From Bacteroidales bacterium (GTDB lineage: Bacteria > Bacteroidota > Bacteroidia > Bacteroidales > VadinHA17): DNA of 64,000 bases. The notes beneath the pieces are model-generated. The model saw nothing but the letters and a program-made list of their open reading frames with translations, was not told where the DNA came from and ran no database searches. Within the stretch, counting starts at the first letter, position 1. Each line of letters begins with the position of its first letter. The DNA lies in contig WXFD01000023.1 in assembly GCA_009877105.1 (NCBI GenBank), positions 1 to 64,000 on the forward strand, written 5' to 3'. This document shows, piece by piece, positions 1 to 8,519 of the stretch. The position numbers and the translations under genes are program-made.

Positions 1-223
1 CTGAGATTCGGTAAAACGGTTCTGTTTCATATTCGGTTATAAAATTAAATGGTTTGCTCATTCGCCGCGCCCTCTCGGGCTTGGCTATCATCTAATTTTA
101 ATCGGCCGAATATCGGGGAAGCTTACAGTTAAGAAATATCCCCACGGAACTGTTATTCGGCAGGCCCAAAGAAAATATTACTATCGTGGAGAAAATGAAC
201 AATTCTCATCATCTCAGTCCACT

Positions 224-1078
224 TTGTCAAGACATCTCAATAAAATAAAGAATAGAGAGGAAAGGCTTTTCGAGGAGTTTGTTTCCAGTTTGAAATACTT
301 CGAGTTTACAAGAATAATAAACTCCTTTGATCATATCAATAGTTTTGCTGAAGCTGGAATCACCGTATTATATGAGAATATTGCCCAGCATTACGGTATC
401 AGAACAAGATGGCTTGATATTACTAATGACTTCGATATAGCCCTGTTTTTTGCATGTTGTAAATATGTGGATAACAAATGGATGCCACTGACGAATCTTG
501 ATATAGATAGTAAAGAAGAGTCAAAATATGGTATAATTTTCCGAAAACCAACTGATCATTTTTCAAACATTTTATCCTCCGAATTGATAGAATATGAGGT
601 TCTCCCTGTTGGATACCAGCCATTTATGAGATGTAGTATGCAAACTGCGTATTCTATATTTATGACTAATGACAAGGATCTTCAAAAAAGTGATTTTGAA
701 ATTTTAAGGTTCAACCAGTCTGAATATCTTTCAAATTTCATTTTTGAAAGAATGGAAAAGGGCAAAAAGGTTTATCCTCATGAGGGTCTGACCTCAATCC
801 TGAAACAAGTGGATTTGATCAATAATAGCAAAATATTCAGTACGGAGGTATTTGATGTTGCTTGTGATAATTTTAAAGATTTAACAAGAAAATCATGGAA
901 ACAAACCATAATTGATCACAACTATAAAATCGGATCTTCTCCAATCACGCTGACTGACAATGATATCAGATTGCTGAATAAAGATTATGAGAGTTTCAGC
1001 ATCGAAGAATTCTATAATATTGATTTGAAAACTCGACTAACCTTCCGCCCTGACGATAGAGAAATGAAGGATGATTAA
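224..1078 (+). CDS. FRG domain protein, 5' end unclear
   Basis: The protein has the FRG-domain signature (RTRWLDITND followed by ALFFACC, about residues 60-80). FRG proteins are often found in phage-defence loci; their biochemical activity is not settled. The only standard start in frame is TTG at 224, but the same frame stays open back to position 5 and encodes FRG-like sequence upstream (YYYRGENEQF, about 176-205), which resembles the usual FRG N-terminus. No ATG, GTG or TTG is in frame between 5 and 223. The gene is therefore either 5'-truncated, frameshifted or started at a rare codon. It lies outside the tRNA island's left boundary, next to a third copy of the integrase-arm-like repeat, so it may belong to an older, neighbouring element. 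Domain assignment is fairly sure; the start is not. Confidence 0.7.
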   Translation: MSRHLNKIKNREERLFEEFVSSLKYFEFTRIINSFDHINSFAEAGITVLYENIAQHYGIRTRWLDITNDFDIALFFACCKYVDNKWMPLTNLDIDSKEESKYGIIFRKPTDHFSNILSSELIEYEVLPVGYQPFMRCSMQTAYSIFMTNDKDLQKSDFEILRFNQSEYLSNFIFERMEKGKKVYPHEGLTSILKQVDLINNSKIFSTEVFDVACDNFKDLTRKSWKQTIIDHNYKIGSSPITLTDNDIRLLNKDYESFSIEEFYNIDLKTRLTFRPDDREMKDD

Positions 1079-1097
1079 TCACAAAAATTGTCAAATC

Positions 1098-1115
1098 CTG
1101 GCACCAAACTGGCAC
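1098..1115 (+). repeat. Third copy of the TGGCACCAA pair, outside the island
   Basis: Two directly repeated TGGCAC(CAAA) units lie here just after the FRG gene. The same pair occurs just inside both ends of the island (1879-1902 and 24637-24656). A copy outside the left boundary suggests the end of a second, older element that used a related integrase. Confidence 0.5.
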
Positions 1116-1145
1116 TGAGAAAAAGAGTAAGTGTGAGAATGAGTT

Positions 1146-1716
1146 TTGAGAAAATCAAAGGTGAAGGGTCTGCCTTACATGTTCTTGCCCAGGGAGAGAT
1201 CAGCTAATACATTGAAAGTGTGAGTGTGAGAGTGAGTTTTGAGGAAAAATAACGAGAGTGACAGCCGGCGTTTTTACTCACTCTCGCTCCCGCTCCCGCT
1301 CTCGCTCTTTGTTTAAGAGCTTCCGTATCAGATTATCCACGTGTTTAATTCTGTTTGGCAGCAATCAGGGCAACAGGAGAAAGTGTGAGTGTGAGAGCGA
1401 GTTTTGAGGAAAAAGAACGAGAGTGACAGCCGGCGTTCTTACTCACTCCCGCTCCCGCTCTCACCCTTTGTTTAAGGTTTTCCGTGTGGGGTTACTCAGG
1501 TGTTTAATCCTGCTAGGTATCAATCCGGGCAACGAGGAAAAGTGTGAGTGTGAGAGCGAGGCTTGAGAAAATCAAAGGTGAAGGGTCTGCCTTACATGTT
1601 CTTGTCCAGGGAGAAATTTGCTAATACATTGATAGTGTGAGAGTGAGTTTTGAGGAAAAAGAACGAGAGTGACAGCCGGCGTTCTTACTCACTCTCGCTC
1701 TCACTCTCACTCTTTT
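1146..1716. repeat. Composite array of palindromic hexamer repeats
   Basis: Three unit types alternate. Unit A (1146-1215 and 1563-1632) begins TTGAGAAAATCAAAGGTGAA. Unit B (1217-1317, 1382-1475, 1634-1716) begins with GTGAGT/GTGAGA-type hexamers, has a conserved centre (GACAGCCGGCG) and ends with CTCACT/CTCGCT/CCCGCT hexamers, so each copy can fold on itself. Unit C (about 1310-1381 and 1469-1541) contains TGTTTAA and GTGTTTAAT. Read on the minus strand, unit B has a 9-bp stem (1664-1672 with 1689-1697) followed by a T-rich run, so the copy nearest the tRNA 3' half could be its original terminator. No gene is seen in 1079-1720. Confidence 0.8.
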
Positions 1717-1720
1717 TCAT

Positions 1721-1763
1721 GTGGGCCCAGCTGGGATCGAACCAGCGACCCCCTGATTATGAG
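1721..1763 (-). repeat. attL: orphan 3' half of tRNA(CAT)
   Basis: These 43 bases equal 24701-24743, from the base after the discriminator to the anticodon loop. Beyond it the sequence differs from the tRNA but restores an inverted repeat: CCCTGATT (1750-1757) pairs with AATCAGGG (1769-1776). This mimics the anticodon stem and is the expected shape of an integrase core site. Confidence 0.88.
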
Positions 1764-1774
1764 CGTCAAATCAG

Positions 1775-1902
1775 GGTTTACACAGGTTTACACAGATTTG
1801 TATCTGTTTGTACCAGTTTATTTTGTAACAGAATAATTGTAAAAGATTTCACGGATTTATACCGATATGGTGGAAATACTGGCACCAAAACTGGCACCAA
1901 AA
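1775..1902. repeat. Left-end arm-type repeats of the island
   Basis: Just inside attL lie a tandem 10-mer (GGTTTACACA at 1775-1784 and 1785-1794) and a direct pair of TGGCACCAAAA units (1879-1902). The second pair recurs just inside the right end, on the same strand. Repeated short sites at both ends are typical arm-type binding sites of tyrosine integrases; the assignment is inferred. No gene is seen between attL and 2086. Confidence 0.55.
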
Positions 1903-2086
1903 TTTCATCGATCTGTTTAGTCAGGCTCAGACTTTAATAAATTTCTAGCTAATCTAAATTCCAGCAATCTTTGTCAAAATTTAAACAGAATTTGAATTGC
2001 TATTTAAATATTTTGATAATTTTAGAACACCTAAAACACAGGCAGCAAGTCTTTTTACCTTAATAATTTTATCAACCCATAACAAT

Positions 2087-3472
2087 ATGAATAATGTTAT
2101 TAAGAATTCTAAACTAGAAGTATTAGTAAGACTTAAAAATCTGGTTGAAGCAAGACTAATAGTCTTCATAATTCTGACTTTGGTTTTTACAAATTGTAAG
2201 AAGTCTGAACCTGAACCACCCTCTGCACGAATTGAGTTTCTTACTCCCACTTCTGGTAATGTCCCATCTTTGGCTGTCCATTTGAAGCTTTCAGGTGTAC
2301 AGGGCACTGATCCCATTATTAGGTATAAGTTGCATGTTGATGATAAAGTTGCTTTTAGCTACAGTCCTATTGATACCACTATTGTTTTTTCTACAGGCAA
2401 CTATAATATTTATGGTGAGGTAGTGGATGCTGGTGGTTTGAGCGGAAAGACTTCAGTTACTCCTATTAGTGTTACATATAAGTTGCCAAGTTTTAACTTG
2501 TCTGTTTCTGATGTTGATGGTATTTCTCCGTTGTCTTCTAGGTTGAAGATTACAGTAACTCAAGGGAGTAGTCCAATTAAAGAATATAAAATATTTATAT
2601 CAGGGCGCGGTCCTTATAATAGATATTCGCTAAAAGATAAAATTATTTTGAATTCTCGTCCAATTGATACATTGATAACTCTTTACGCAGGCACTTATAA
2701 TTTGTATGGTGAAATAATTGATGATGAGAATTATACTGTTAAAACATCAGAGATGTTGATAGAGGTCCATGCAGATCCTAATTGGGATTCCTTTTTTGAT
2801 ATCCCCATAGAAGGCCCTATAAATTTGTTTGAGACACCAGGATTCACACCCCAAGAAATAGAATATAACGCCATTAAAACAAAGGAAGCTAGGGATGCAA
2901 TATTACCTGGGAAGGTAGAAAGTGATATATCGTCGAAGATTATGGGCACGAATTGGAGTTGCGGAAAGGTTGCACAATTATTTTGTCTTAATTCCCGAAA
3001 TTTTGGTAAAGATATTTATGAAAATCCACTAAATCTATTACCAATCTATGAAGGGTACGATGGTGATAATTTGGATTCAATATTGTTTCATGGAGGGACA
3101 ACCAAATACTTCGGGACTTTAGGATTATCTTCAGGAATGGTGGAAATAATTGGTTTTTTACATGCAATGAATTATGTTGTTACAGGAGATGACCTTAGTG
3201 ACCCTGATAGTTATAATTTTATAGACGCACAACCTGCATTTAAAGCAACCAATGTTAAGCCAGGGCAATTTTTTTTCCCATTGAATTGTGATACTTTACG
3301 ATTAATATATTATTATGTTAATAGGGATGTTGATGGTCTTCATGTGAAGAATCTGGGAACTTGTCTTGTCGCACGGCTTAAGATTGTCAATGGTGAAGTC
3401 CAATTTGTAGGAATTAATCCTAATATTGAGATCTTTAGGACTCGTGAAGAAGCGAAGAATTATCGGAAGTGA
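2087..3472 (+). CDS. Lipoprotein with Ig-like repeats and Cys-His-Asp C-terminal domain
   Basis: I chose the ATG at 2087 because it gives a signal sequence with a lipobox-like cysteine (VFTNC, residue about 39); a TTG at 1997 is the other option. After the signal come two similar Ig-like (PKD/cadherin-like) modules of about 75 residues, each ending in a YNIYGE/YNLYGE strand followed by an acidic turn. The C-terminal half is shared with the next gene: W-S-C292, H359-A-M-N-Y-x-V-x-TGDD, and N-F-I-D380-A. The order Cys, His, Asp and a 21-residue His-Asp spacing resemble transglutaminase/papain-like enzymes, but this is inference. The protein probably sits in the outer membrane or periplasm. The 31-bp gap to its paralogue suggests one transcript. 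Function unknown. Confidence 0.75.
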   Translation: MNNVIKNSKLEVLVRLKNLVEARLIVFIILTLVFTNCKKSEPEPPSARIEFLTPTSGNVPSLAVHLKLSGVQGTDPIIRYKLHVDDKVAFSYSPIDTTIVFSTGNYNIYGEVVDAGGLSGKTSVTPISVTYKLPSFNLSVSDVDGISPLSSRLKITVTQGSSPIKEYKIFISGRGPYNRYSLKDKIILNSRPIDTLITLYAGTYNLYGEIIDDENYTVKTSEMLIEVHADPNWDSFFDIPIEGPINLFETPGFTPQEIEYNAIKTKEARDAILPGKVESDISSKIMGTNWSCGKVAQLFCLNSRNFGKDIYENPLNLLPIYEGYDGDNLDSILFHGGTTKYFGTLGLSSGMVEIIGFLHAMNYVVTGDDLSDPDSYNFIDAQPAFKATNVKPGQFFFPLNCDTLRLIYYYVNRDVDGLHVKNLGTCLVARLKIVNGEVQFVGINPNIEIFRTREEAKNYRK

Positions 3473-3503
3473 TTTTCCTCGGTGTTGATTTTTTTTAAAA
3501 CAT

Positions 3504-4631
3504 ATGGTTAAAATATCTTTGTCCATATCCGCTCTGGCTCTTTTTCTGGCTCTCTCGGGATGTCATAAATCTGATGATCCTGAGCCTGAGCCTGTTGATC
3601 ATTCTCCTAAGCCTAAGATTGAGTTTTTAGGTCCTGTATCTGGCGATTCTCCCTTGAAAGTTCCTGTCCGCCTTACTGCTACTGATGGTGATAATGATAT
3701 TTCTAAGTATGAGTTGCATATTGGTACTACTGATAATTTGTATAGCAATGTCATTATTATGGATGCTCCTGCAACTTCCATTGATACTGTCTTGACTTTG
3801 TATCATAATAATGGTGCTTTGGATGTATCTCATCCGCATGATGTTTTTGGCGTGTATTATATTTATGGCGAAGTGTTTGATAAACAGGGTAATAGTTCCA
3901 AGACTGGTCGTACTGACATAAGGGTTAAGATGGTTAGGGATGATTGGGAAGGTAATATTCCGATGCCTAAGGGCAGGGCATATCTGTTTGCGACTGTAAA
4001 TCCTGATGATGAGTATAATAAATTTAAGACTAAGCTTGAGCGTGATAATTTTATTGAGAATGCCCGTGCTAATGATATTACTCCAACGATTCTTACAGGA
4101 CTAGATATACTTGTGGGTGGTGTGAGTTATAAGTGGGCTTGTGCTAATATTGCAGATTTATTTACAATCAACAGTCTTGATTTAGGAAAAAACCCTTATT
4201 TTTCTCCTACTACAAAGATTTATGATTGGTATATGGGCGATAATATTGATTCAATATATGTTCATGGCGGCACTTTGAAGTATGCAGGCAGTCATAGGGC
4301 TCCAATATTTGCCGCTCATGTTAGTGTTAATCATTCCTTGAATTATGCTGTGACTGGTGACGACTTGCGTGATGGAAAATCCATAAACTTCATTGAAGCA
4401 ATGTATAATATCAGCAAGACCAATGTAGAATTTGATGGAATAATATACCATAGGGATTATGATGATTTAACATTACATTATGCTTATCATTTTATTAATT
4501 ATAATGATGATAATGAGCTTGGTGCTTTTCCTGCTGTAAAGTATGACTTAGTTGATGGAAAACTAATATTTAAAGGCACTAATCCTAATATTGAAGTACC
4601 TTTGACTCGTGATGAGGCTAAAAAGGATTAG
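3504..4631 (+). CDS. Lipoprotein, paralogue of upstream gene
   Basis: A clear lipoprotein signal (ALSGC at residues 16-20) is followed by an acidic Pro-Glu linker and one Ig-like module containing YYIYGEVFDKQGN. The C-terminal domain aligns with that of the preceding gene: W-x-C213, H277-S-L-N-Y-A-V-TGDD and N-F-I-E298-A. The spacing Cys to His to acid is 64 and 21 here, against 67 and 21 in the neighbour. The acid is Glu here and Asp there, so the two copies may differ in activity. Both end with a similar tail (GTNPNIE, then TRDEAKK here). The pair looks like a tandem duplication in which this copy has one Ig module fewer. Its stop overlaps the convergent integrase stop by 4 bp. Function unknown. 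Confidence 0.75.
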   Translation: MVKISLSISALALFLALSGCHKSDDPEPEPVDHSPKPKIEFLGPVSGDSPLKVPVRLTATDGDNDISKYELHIGTTDNLYSNVIIMDAPATSIDTVLTLYHNNGALDVSHPHDVFGVYYIYGEVFDKQGNSSKTGRTDIRVKMVRDDWEGNIPMPKGRAYLFATVNPDDEYNKFKTKLERDNFIENARANDITPTILTGLDILVGGVSYKWACANIADLFTINSLDLGKNPYFSPTTKIYDWYMGDNIDSIYVHGGTLKYAGSHRAPIFAAHVSVNHSLNYAVTGDDLRDGKSINFIEAMYNISKTNVEFDGIIYHRDYDDLTLHYAYHFINYNDDNELGAFPAVKYDLVDGKLIFKGTNPNIEVPLTRDEAKKD

Positions 4632-5845
4632 AGAATATGCCTGTTGATATCATATGTCTTCTCAATATCAAGACTGGCCAGATAATGCTCTGTAACAATT
4701 GAATTGGAATGTCCCAGCATTTCTCCGATATTGTCCTTTGACACCCCAGCCCGTTTCAGTGTTGTAGCATAACAATCCCTAGCCGTTTTCAATTTCAATG
4801 GCACAGACAGGTTAAGTTTTTTGCTTATTTCCAGCAATTTTTCATTGATGTTGGAGCGGATCTTATGGGACAGGTTTTCGTAAGTATTTTCAGCAAAGCC
4901 CTCTTCCAGCAGTCCAAGGATAAATGGGCTGTCTTTTACACCCACCTTATCAATAAGCTCCCGTAATTTGTCGGTGATTGGAACTGTTATGGGTTTGATG
5001 TTATTCTTCCTTGTCGATTGAGTCTTCCTCCGAAAGAAAATAAGATATCCCCCCTGCATACTATCCCACCTCATTCTTAGAAGGTCAGCAAAGTTGATAC
5101 CGTTAGCCCTGTAAAGGAATAACCATATGTCCCGAGCGTACTCCATTTCCTTATCGTCCTTAAAATCTTTGAAATCCACCACCTTCTGAATCTCATCGTT
5201 CCTCATGACAAGTTTCCTTCCAAAGAAACTCTTGATGCTATAACCACCTCTGCCAAATGGATACTCAAAGGTTCTGGGGATAAGTTTCTTCTCAAGCATG
5301 AAGTAATTAATGACCCTTCTCAGATTTCGGAATATCCCATCAATTGTACTTCTTGATAATCCTGCTTTCTGCTGCTCGAGATCAAAATGACGGAGGAACT
5401 CAGATGTTATATCCTGAACCGTCAATCCTGTTTGAAACGACTCCAACTTGTTAATTGATAGCCTGAAATGATGTCTGGTTTTTAGTGTAATCCCTTCATA
5501 GTTCTCGATATAGTAATCAAACAGGTCTTTCAAGAGCAGAGTCTTCGGTAGCTCTTTATCCTTCGAGTAAACAAGTTCACGGAACCTCTTCGGATTATAA
5601 ACAGACATCTCCGAATAAACTCTATCGCATTTTGTTTTGAATTTATTGGCTAGTTCCCGCCAATTGATGCTTTGTTCATCCTTTAACTCACGGACAAAGA
5701 CCTGGTTGTATTGGGTTTCAGTAAACCTAGCATTAGGAATAGGTAAGTACTGGACACTACCTTTATGGCAGACACGGATTGAAAGATTGAATTTGTTATC
5801 CTTCAGCTTTCTGCGAGTATCCAGTACTAACCTGATGGTTGACAT
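4628..5845 (-). CDS. Tyrosine recombinase (island integrase)
   Basis: This 405-residue protein has the layout of Bacteroidota site-specific integrases: an N-terminal arm-binding part, a SAM-like core-binding domain (about 110-210) and a C-terminal catalytic domain. Catalytic residues visible are the first Arg in YRANGINFADLLRMRW, the second Arg in TARDCYATTLKR (the usual HxxR box with Asp/Cys changes), the His of LGHSN and the Tyr nucleophile in TEHYLASLD. It very probably drives integration into the tRNA gene. The excisionase-like gene ends 6 bp upstream, so the two form one operon. It is the gene module nearest attL apart from the lipoproteins. Confidence 0.93.
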   Translation of the reverse strand: MSTIRLVLDTRRKLKDNKFNLSIRVCHKGSVQYLPIPNARFTETQYNQVFVRELKDEQSINWRELANKFKTKCDRVYSEMSVYNPKRFRELVYSKDKELPKTLLLKDLFDYYIENYEGITLKTRHHFRLSINKLESFQTGLTVQDITSEFLRHFDLEQQKAGLSRSTIDGIFRNLRRVINYFMLEKKLIPRTFEYPFGRGGYSIKSFFGRKLVMRNDEIQKVVDFKDFKDDKEMEYARDIWLFLYRANGINFADLLRMRWDSMQGGYLIFFRRKTQSTRKNNIKPITVPITDKLRELIDKVGVKDSPFILGLLEEGFAENTYENLSHKIRSNINEKLLEISKKLNLSVPLKLKTARDCYATTLKRAGVSKDNIGEMLGHSNSIVTEHYLASLDIEKTYDINRHIL

Positions 5846-5851
5846 ACGATA

Positions 5852-6058
5852 TTATATTTTTGGTACTTGTGGCAGATCCTGAACAACCATACAGTGATTC
5901 CGTAACCAGTGATCGATCTGCGCACGGTCAAAGATGGTTCGGGATCCGACTTTAATGTGCGGAATTTTGTTTTTGCTTACCATCTGATATATCAGTGACT
6001 TTGAAACATGGATGTATTCCGACAACAATTGCACATCTAAAAAATTATTTCCTTCCAT
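5852..6058 (-). CDS. Excisionase-like MerR-type helix-turn-helix protein
   Basis: This 68-residue protein fits the excisionase-family DNA-binding domain: FLDVQLLSEYIHVSKSLIYQ is the helix-turn-helix, followed by the wing residues KIPHIKVGSRTIFDRAQIDHWL. Such proteins bend att DNA and steer tyrosine integrases toward excision. It lies directly upstream of the integrase (6-bp gap, same strand), which supports this role. A candidate promoter lies 44 bp upstream. Confidence 0.85.
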   Translation of the reverse strand: MEGNNFLDVQLLSEYIHVSKSLIYQMVSKNKIPHIKVGSRTIFDRAQIDHWLRNHCMVVQDLPQVPKI

Positions 6059-6080
6059 TTTTACAGATTTATTGACTTTT

Positions 6081-6109
6081 ATACCCTTTCACATCGGGTA
6101 TCAAAAATA
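6081..6109 (-). promoter_or_regulatory. Candidate promoter and operator of the xis-int operon
   Basis: On the minus strand TATTTTTG (6102-6109) fits the Bacteroidota -7 box TAnnTTTG, 44 bp before the xis ATG. An inverted repeat ATACCC (6081-6086) with GGGTAT (6096-6101) lies between the box and the start, where a repressor or the xis protein itself could bind. I saw no convincing -33 box. Confidence 0.4.
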
Positions 6110-6452
6110 TAAGTAAAAATATCCGTAAAAAGAAATTTCAAATCAAAAAAATGGGGCCAAAAGTAAACTTTATTTTTTCTGCAACGCCAGATTTTATGCG
6201 GATTTACGAATTATTATTTCTGATTCTTCCAGTAGCAATGTTAAAAACCTTAAAGGATAGACCTAGAACAATTTTAGAGGTGTTCTAACGCAAGATAACG
6301 ACTAACTTATGATTTTACTTTAGAATAAATGATTCGGTCAGAAAGGCAACCGGAATTGCTCTACCCATGTTTTAGAATGACCTGATAATAATCCAAGCTT
6401 TCCCTCACCTGAAGAAAGTGTAATCCTAATACAATGGGAAAAGAATATAATA
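6110..6452. other. Gene-free spacer
   Basis: An A+T-rich stretch between the xis promoter region and the 3' end of the T9SS protein gene. I see no ORF with coding character, no RNA gene and no strong terminator here. Confidence 0.6.
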
Positions 6453-8519
6453 CTACAATTTAATGAACTTTTTGGTCACTACCTGATCTTTCGATTTAAC
6501 TAATACTGAATATGTCCCCTGACTTAATTTGGCAATATCAATTTGGGTATTTGAGTCATTAATTTCATATTTGATTAAAGGATTACCCATTAAATCAAAT
6601 ATTACTAACTCTCCTTCGTCACAAGCTTGGATGTTTATTATACTTCCTGCCGGATTTGGATAAATGTTGATTTCGCACTCCTTGGTTTCGGGAACTGATG
6701 TTTGTAAATCCGGACATCCTTCGTATTCACCATATTCCGTAGGACATTTATCCTGAAAATCAATAACACCATCATTATCAGTATCGGTTATATTTCTAAT
6801 AATGACATTCTTATACCTGCCTGTTGATACTCCAACCGTCTCAAAATATATTTTGGGAAGAACAAACGGCATATTATCAGCCCAGTCAGCCGTAAAATAA
6901 AGGTTTGTTGGCATTGTAAAATCAACTTTATAGAAATCATCATCATCTATTCCAACGTCCAGCCCAACCCTTGGGCTTCCACTGGGCCCAAGACATACTC
7001 TTGAACAATAATCTATGTGATTATCACCATTTGTATCTATATTATCGGGACTATAATGCTTTGTATTTGAGATTTCTGCTTCGATATAAATGATTTGATC
7101 TCTGACTATTGGAAATATATATTCAAAATACGACCAATCTTCATATTTTGTGAAATTATCAATTTCAAATACACCAGATTGATAATTTCTTCCAGTATGT
7201 CCGTTTGGTGATGAAAAGTATATGTCATTTAACATATTTTCCATATTGACAACATCTCTTTTGCATAATAAAACCTTTTGATTATCAATAATATTACTAT
7301 TTGAGATTAAATTAAGATCTAATGTCACGGAATCCTTGCCTTCTAGTAATGAATAAGGAAGGAAATTATTTCCGTCCGTTGATTTGGAAACCAGTTTACC
7401 ATCTGACCTTAATTCGTAGTAAGTGTCAGGCTCTTTTCCATAATTTATAGAACGAAGATTAAGAGGTATTGTATCAAAAATCGAAGTAAACCATAATCTG
7501 TTTCTATCCCTTATCAGTTTATCTTGTGATAGAGGTAAAGCATTTATTTGACTTTCAGTCTGTGCATCATACTGAAATTTTAAAACATTCTTAAAAAAGT
7601 AATTCAAATTTTTATTCACTGCTTTTGAATAGGAATAAGCAATATTACCAAGTGCATCCTCAATAGTAACAACATTGTTTCTATCTCTAAGGGTATTGAA
7701 GTAAACACTAAAATCGATGTCATCTTTAAAAGTATCGTATATTCCAACCACTAAAGCTCCACCATAGACTCCATAGTAATTACCATACATACTTCGATTT
7801 ATGTCAAAAATAAAATTCTCTTTGGCTAATTGTTTATATGGACTTGAAGATAAGTCGTTTATGAACGCCCTAAAACTATCCAACAACCAATCATAATTTA
7901 AAAGAGTTTCTTGAAACATGGAGAAACTGGGATCCTGGGTTTTACAGTAAGCCATGTGAGCCAGTATTGCTGGGAATCCTGCAAACCCCTCAGCAAATCC
8001 GCCATTTCTGTCTTCCGGATTTGAATATGGAAGTAGCATCTTACTTCCATCAACAAAGAAATTCCTGCCAAATTCATAACCAACAATTCCAATCCTGTTA
8101 GTTCCTATCTGATACTTTCTCTCGTTAAAAATCTGGCAAAACATCCCTGGACTGACTTCAATTCCTTTGCTACCGACTAATCCACAAGCTGCACCACATG
8201 ATGGGGGTACAAATGCAACAGGTGATTTGTAAGAAAAGTTGGGATCTCCTCCTGCAGGTTCTGTCCCAAAGAATTCCGTATAATAATTGTAGTAGAAATC
8301 AATATTATCAACGATGTCCTTTATCGTCTCAAGGTCTGCCAGCTGATCTTCCGTGATACTTGTCTCTTCAATATAAACGACTGTCTTGGCACCTTCAATA
8401 ATATAAGTATCAATACTCCTTCCATCAAATGTTCTGTATGTCCCCTGAAGAATTGTGACCTGACAAAACGACGAAAGGGGAAATCCTATTAATGCAAGAA
8501 TAAAAACTAACTTTTTCAT
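6453..8519 (-). CDS. T9SS-secreted protein with degenerate zinc-protease motif
   Basis: I start at MKKLVFILALIG because it gives a clean signal peptide ending near SFCQ. The N-terminal half contains GIVGYEFGRNFF (Y148, E149, R152) and, 24 residues after the Arg, GGFAEGFAGF. This has the layout of a gluzincin HExxH plus downstream Glu site in which both His are replaced (Tyr and Arg), so zinc catalysis is unlikely. Later come DTDNDGVIDFQDKCP, a thrombospondin type 3 calcium-binding repeat, and a C-terminal domain (NIYPNPAGS to the end, about 70 residues) of the type A sorting family that directs export by the type IX system. The mature protein is therefore secreted or surface bound. Function unknown; it could bind a peptide or a glycan. 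It stands alone on the minus strand. Confidence 0.8.
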   Translation of the reverse strand: MKKLVFILALIGFPLSSFCQVTILQGTYRTFDGRSIDTYIIEGAKTVVYIEETSITEDQLADLETIKDIVDNIDFYYNYYTEFFGTEPAGGDPNFSYKSPVAFVPPSCGAACGLVGSKGIEVSPGMFCQIFNERKYQIGTNRIGIVGYEFGRNFFVDGSKMLLPYSNPEDRNGGFAEGFAGFPAILAHMAYCKTQDPSFSMFQETLLNYDWLLDSFRAFINDLSSSPYKQLAKENFIFDINRSMYGNYYGVYGGALVVGIYDTFKDDIDFSVYFNTLRDRNNVVTIEDALGNIAYSYSKAVNKNLNYFFKNVLKFQYDAQTESQINALPLSQDKLIRDRNRLWFTSIFDTIPLNLRSINYGKEPDTYYELRSDGKLVSKSTDGNNFLPYSLLEGKDSVTLDLNLISNSNIIDNQKVLLCKRDVVNMENMLNDIYFSSPNGHTGRNYQSGVFEIDNFTKYEDWSYFEYIFPIVRDQIIYIEAEISNTKHYSPDNIDTNGDNHIDYCSRVCLGPSGSPRVGLDVGIDDDDFYKVDFTMPTNLYFTADWADNMPFVLPKIYFETVGVSTGRYKNVIIRNITDTDNDGVIDFQDKCPTEYGEYEGCPDLQTSVPETKECEINIYPNPAGSIINIQACDEGELVIFDLMGNPLIKYEINDSNTQIDIAKLSQGTYSVLVKSKDQVVTKKFIKL

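Noticed and set aside
1146-1716. CRISPR array
   Set aside because: Repeats are long, palindromic and unequal, there are no unique spacers of constant length, and no cas genes are near.
1650-1937. Coding frame across the B3 repeat and attL
   Set aside because: It translates the hexamer repeat and tRNA half (runs of Ser-Leu) and is not a real protein.
6453-8519. Active secreted metalloprotease
   Set aside because: Both zinc histidines of the HExxH site are replaced by Tyr and Arg.
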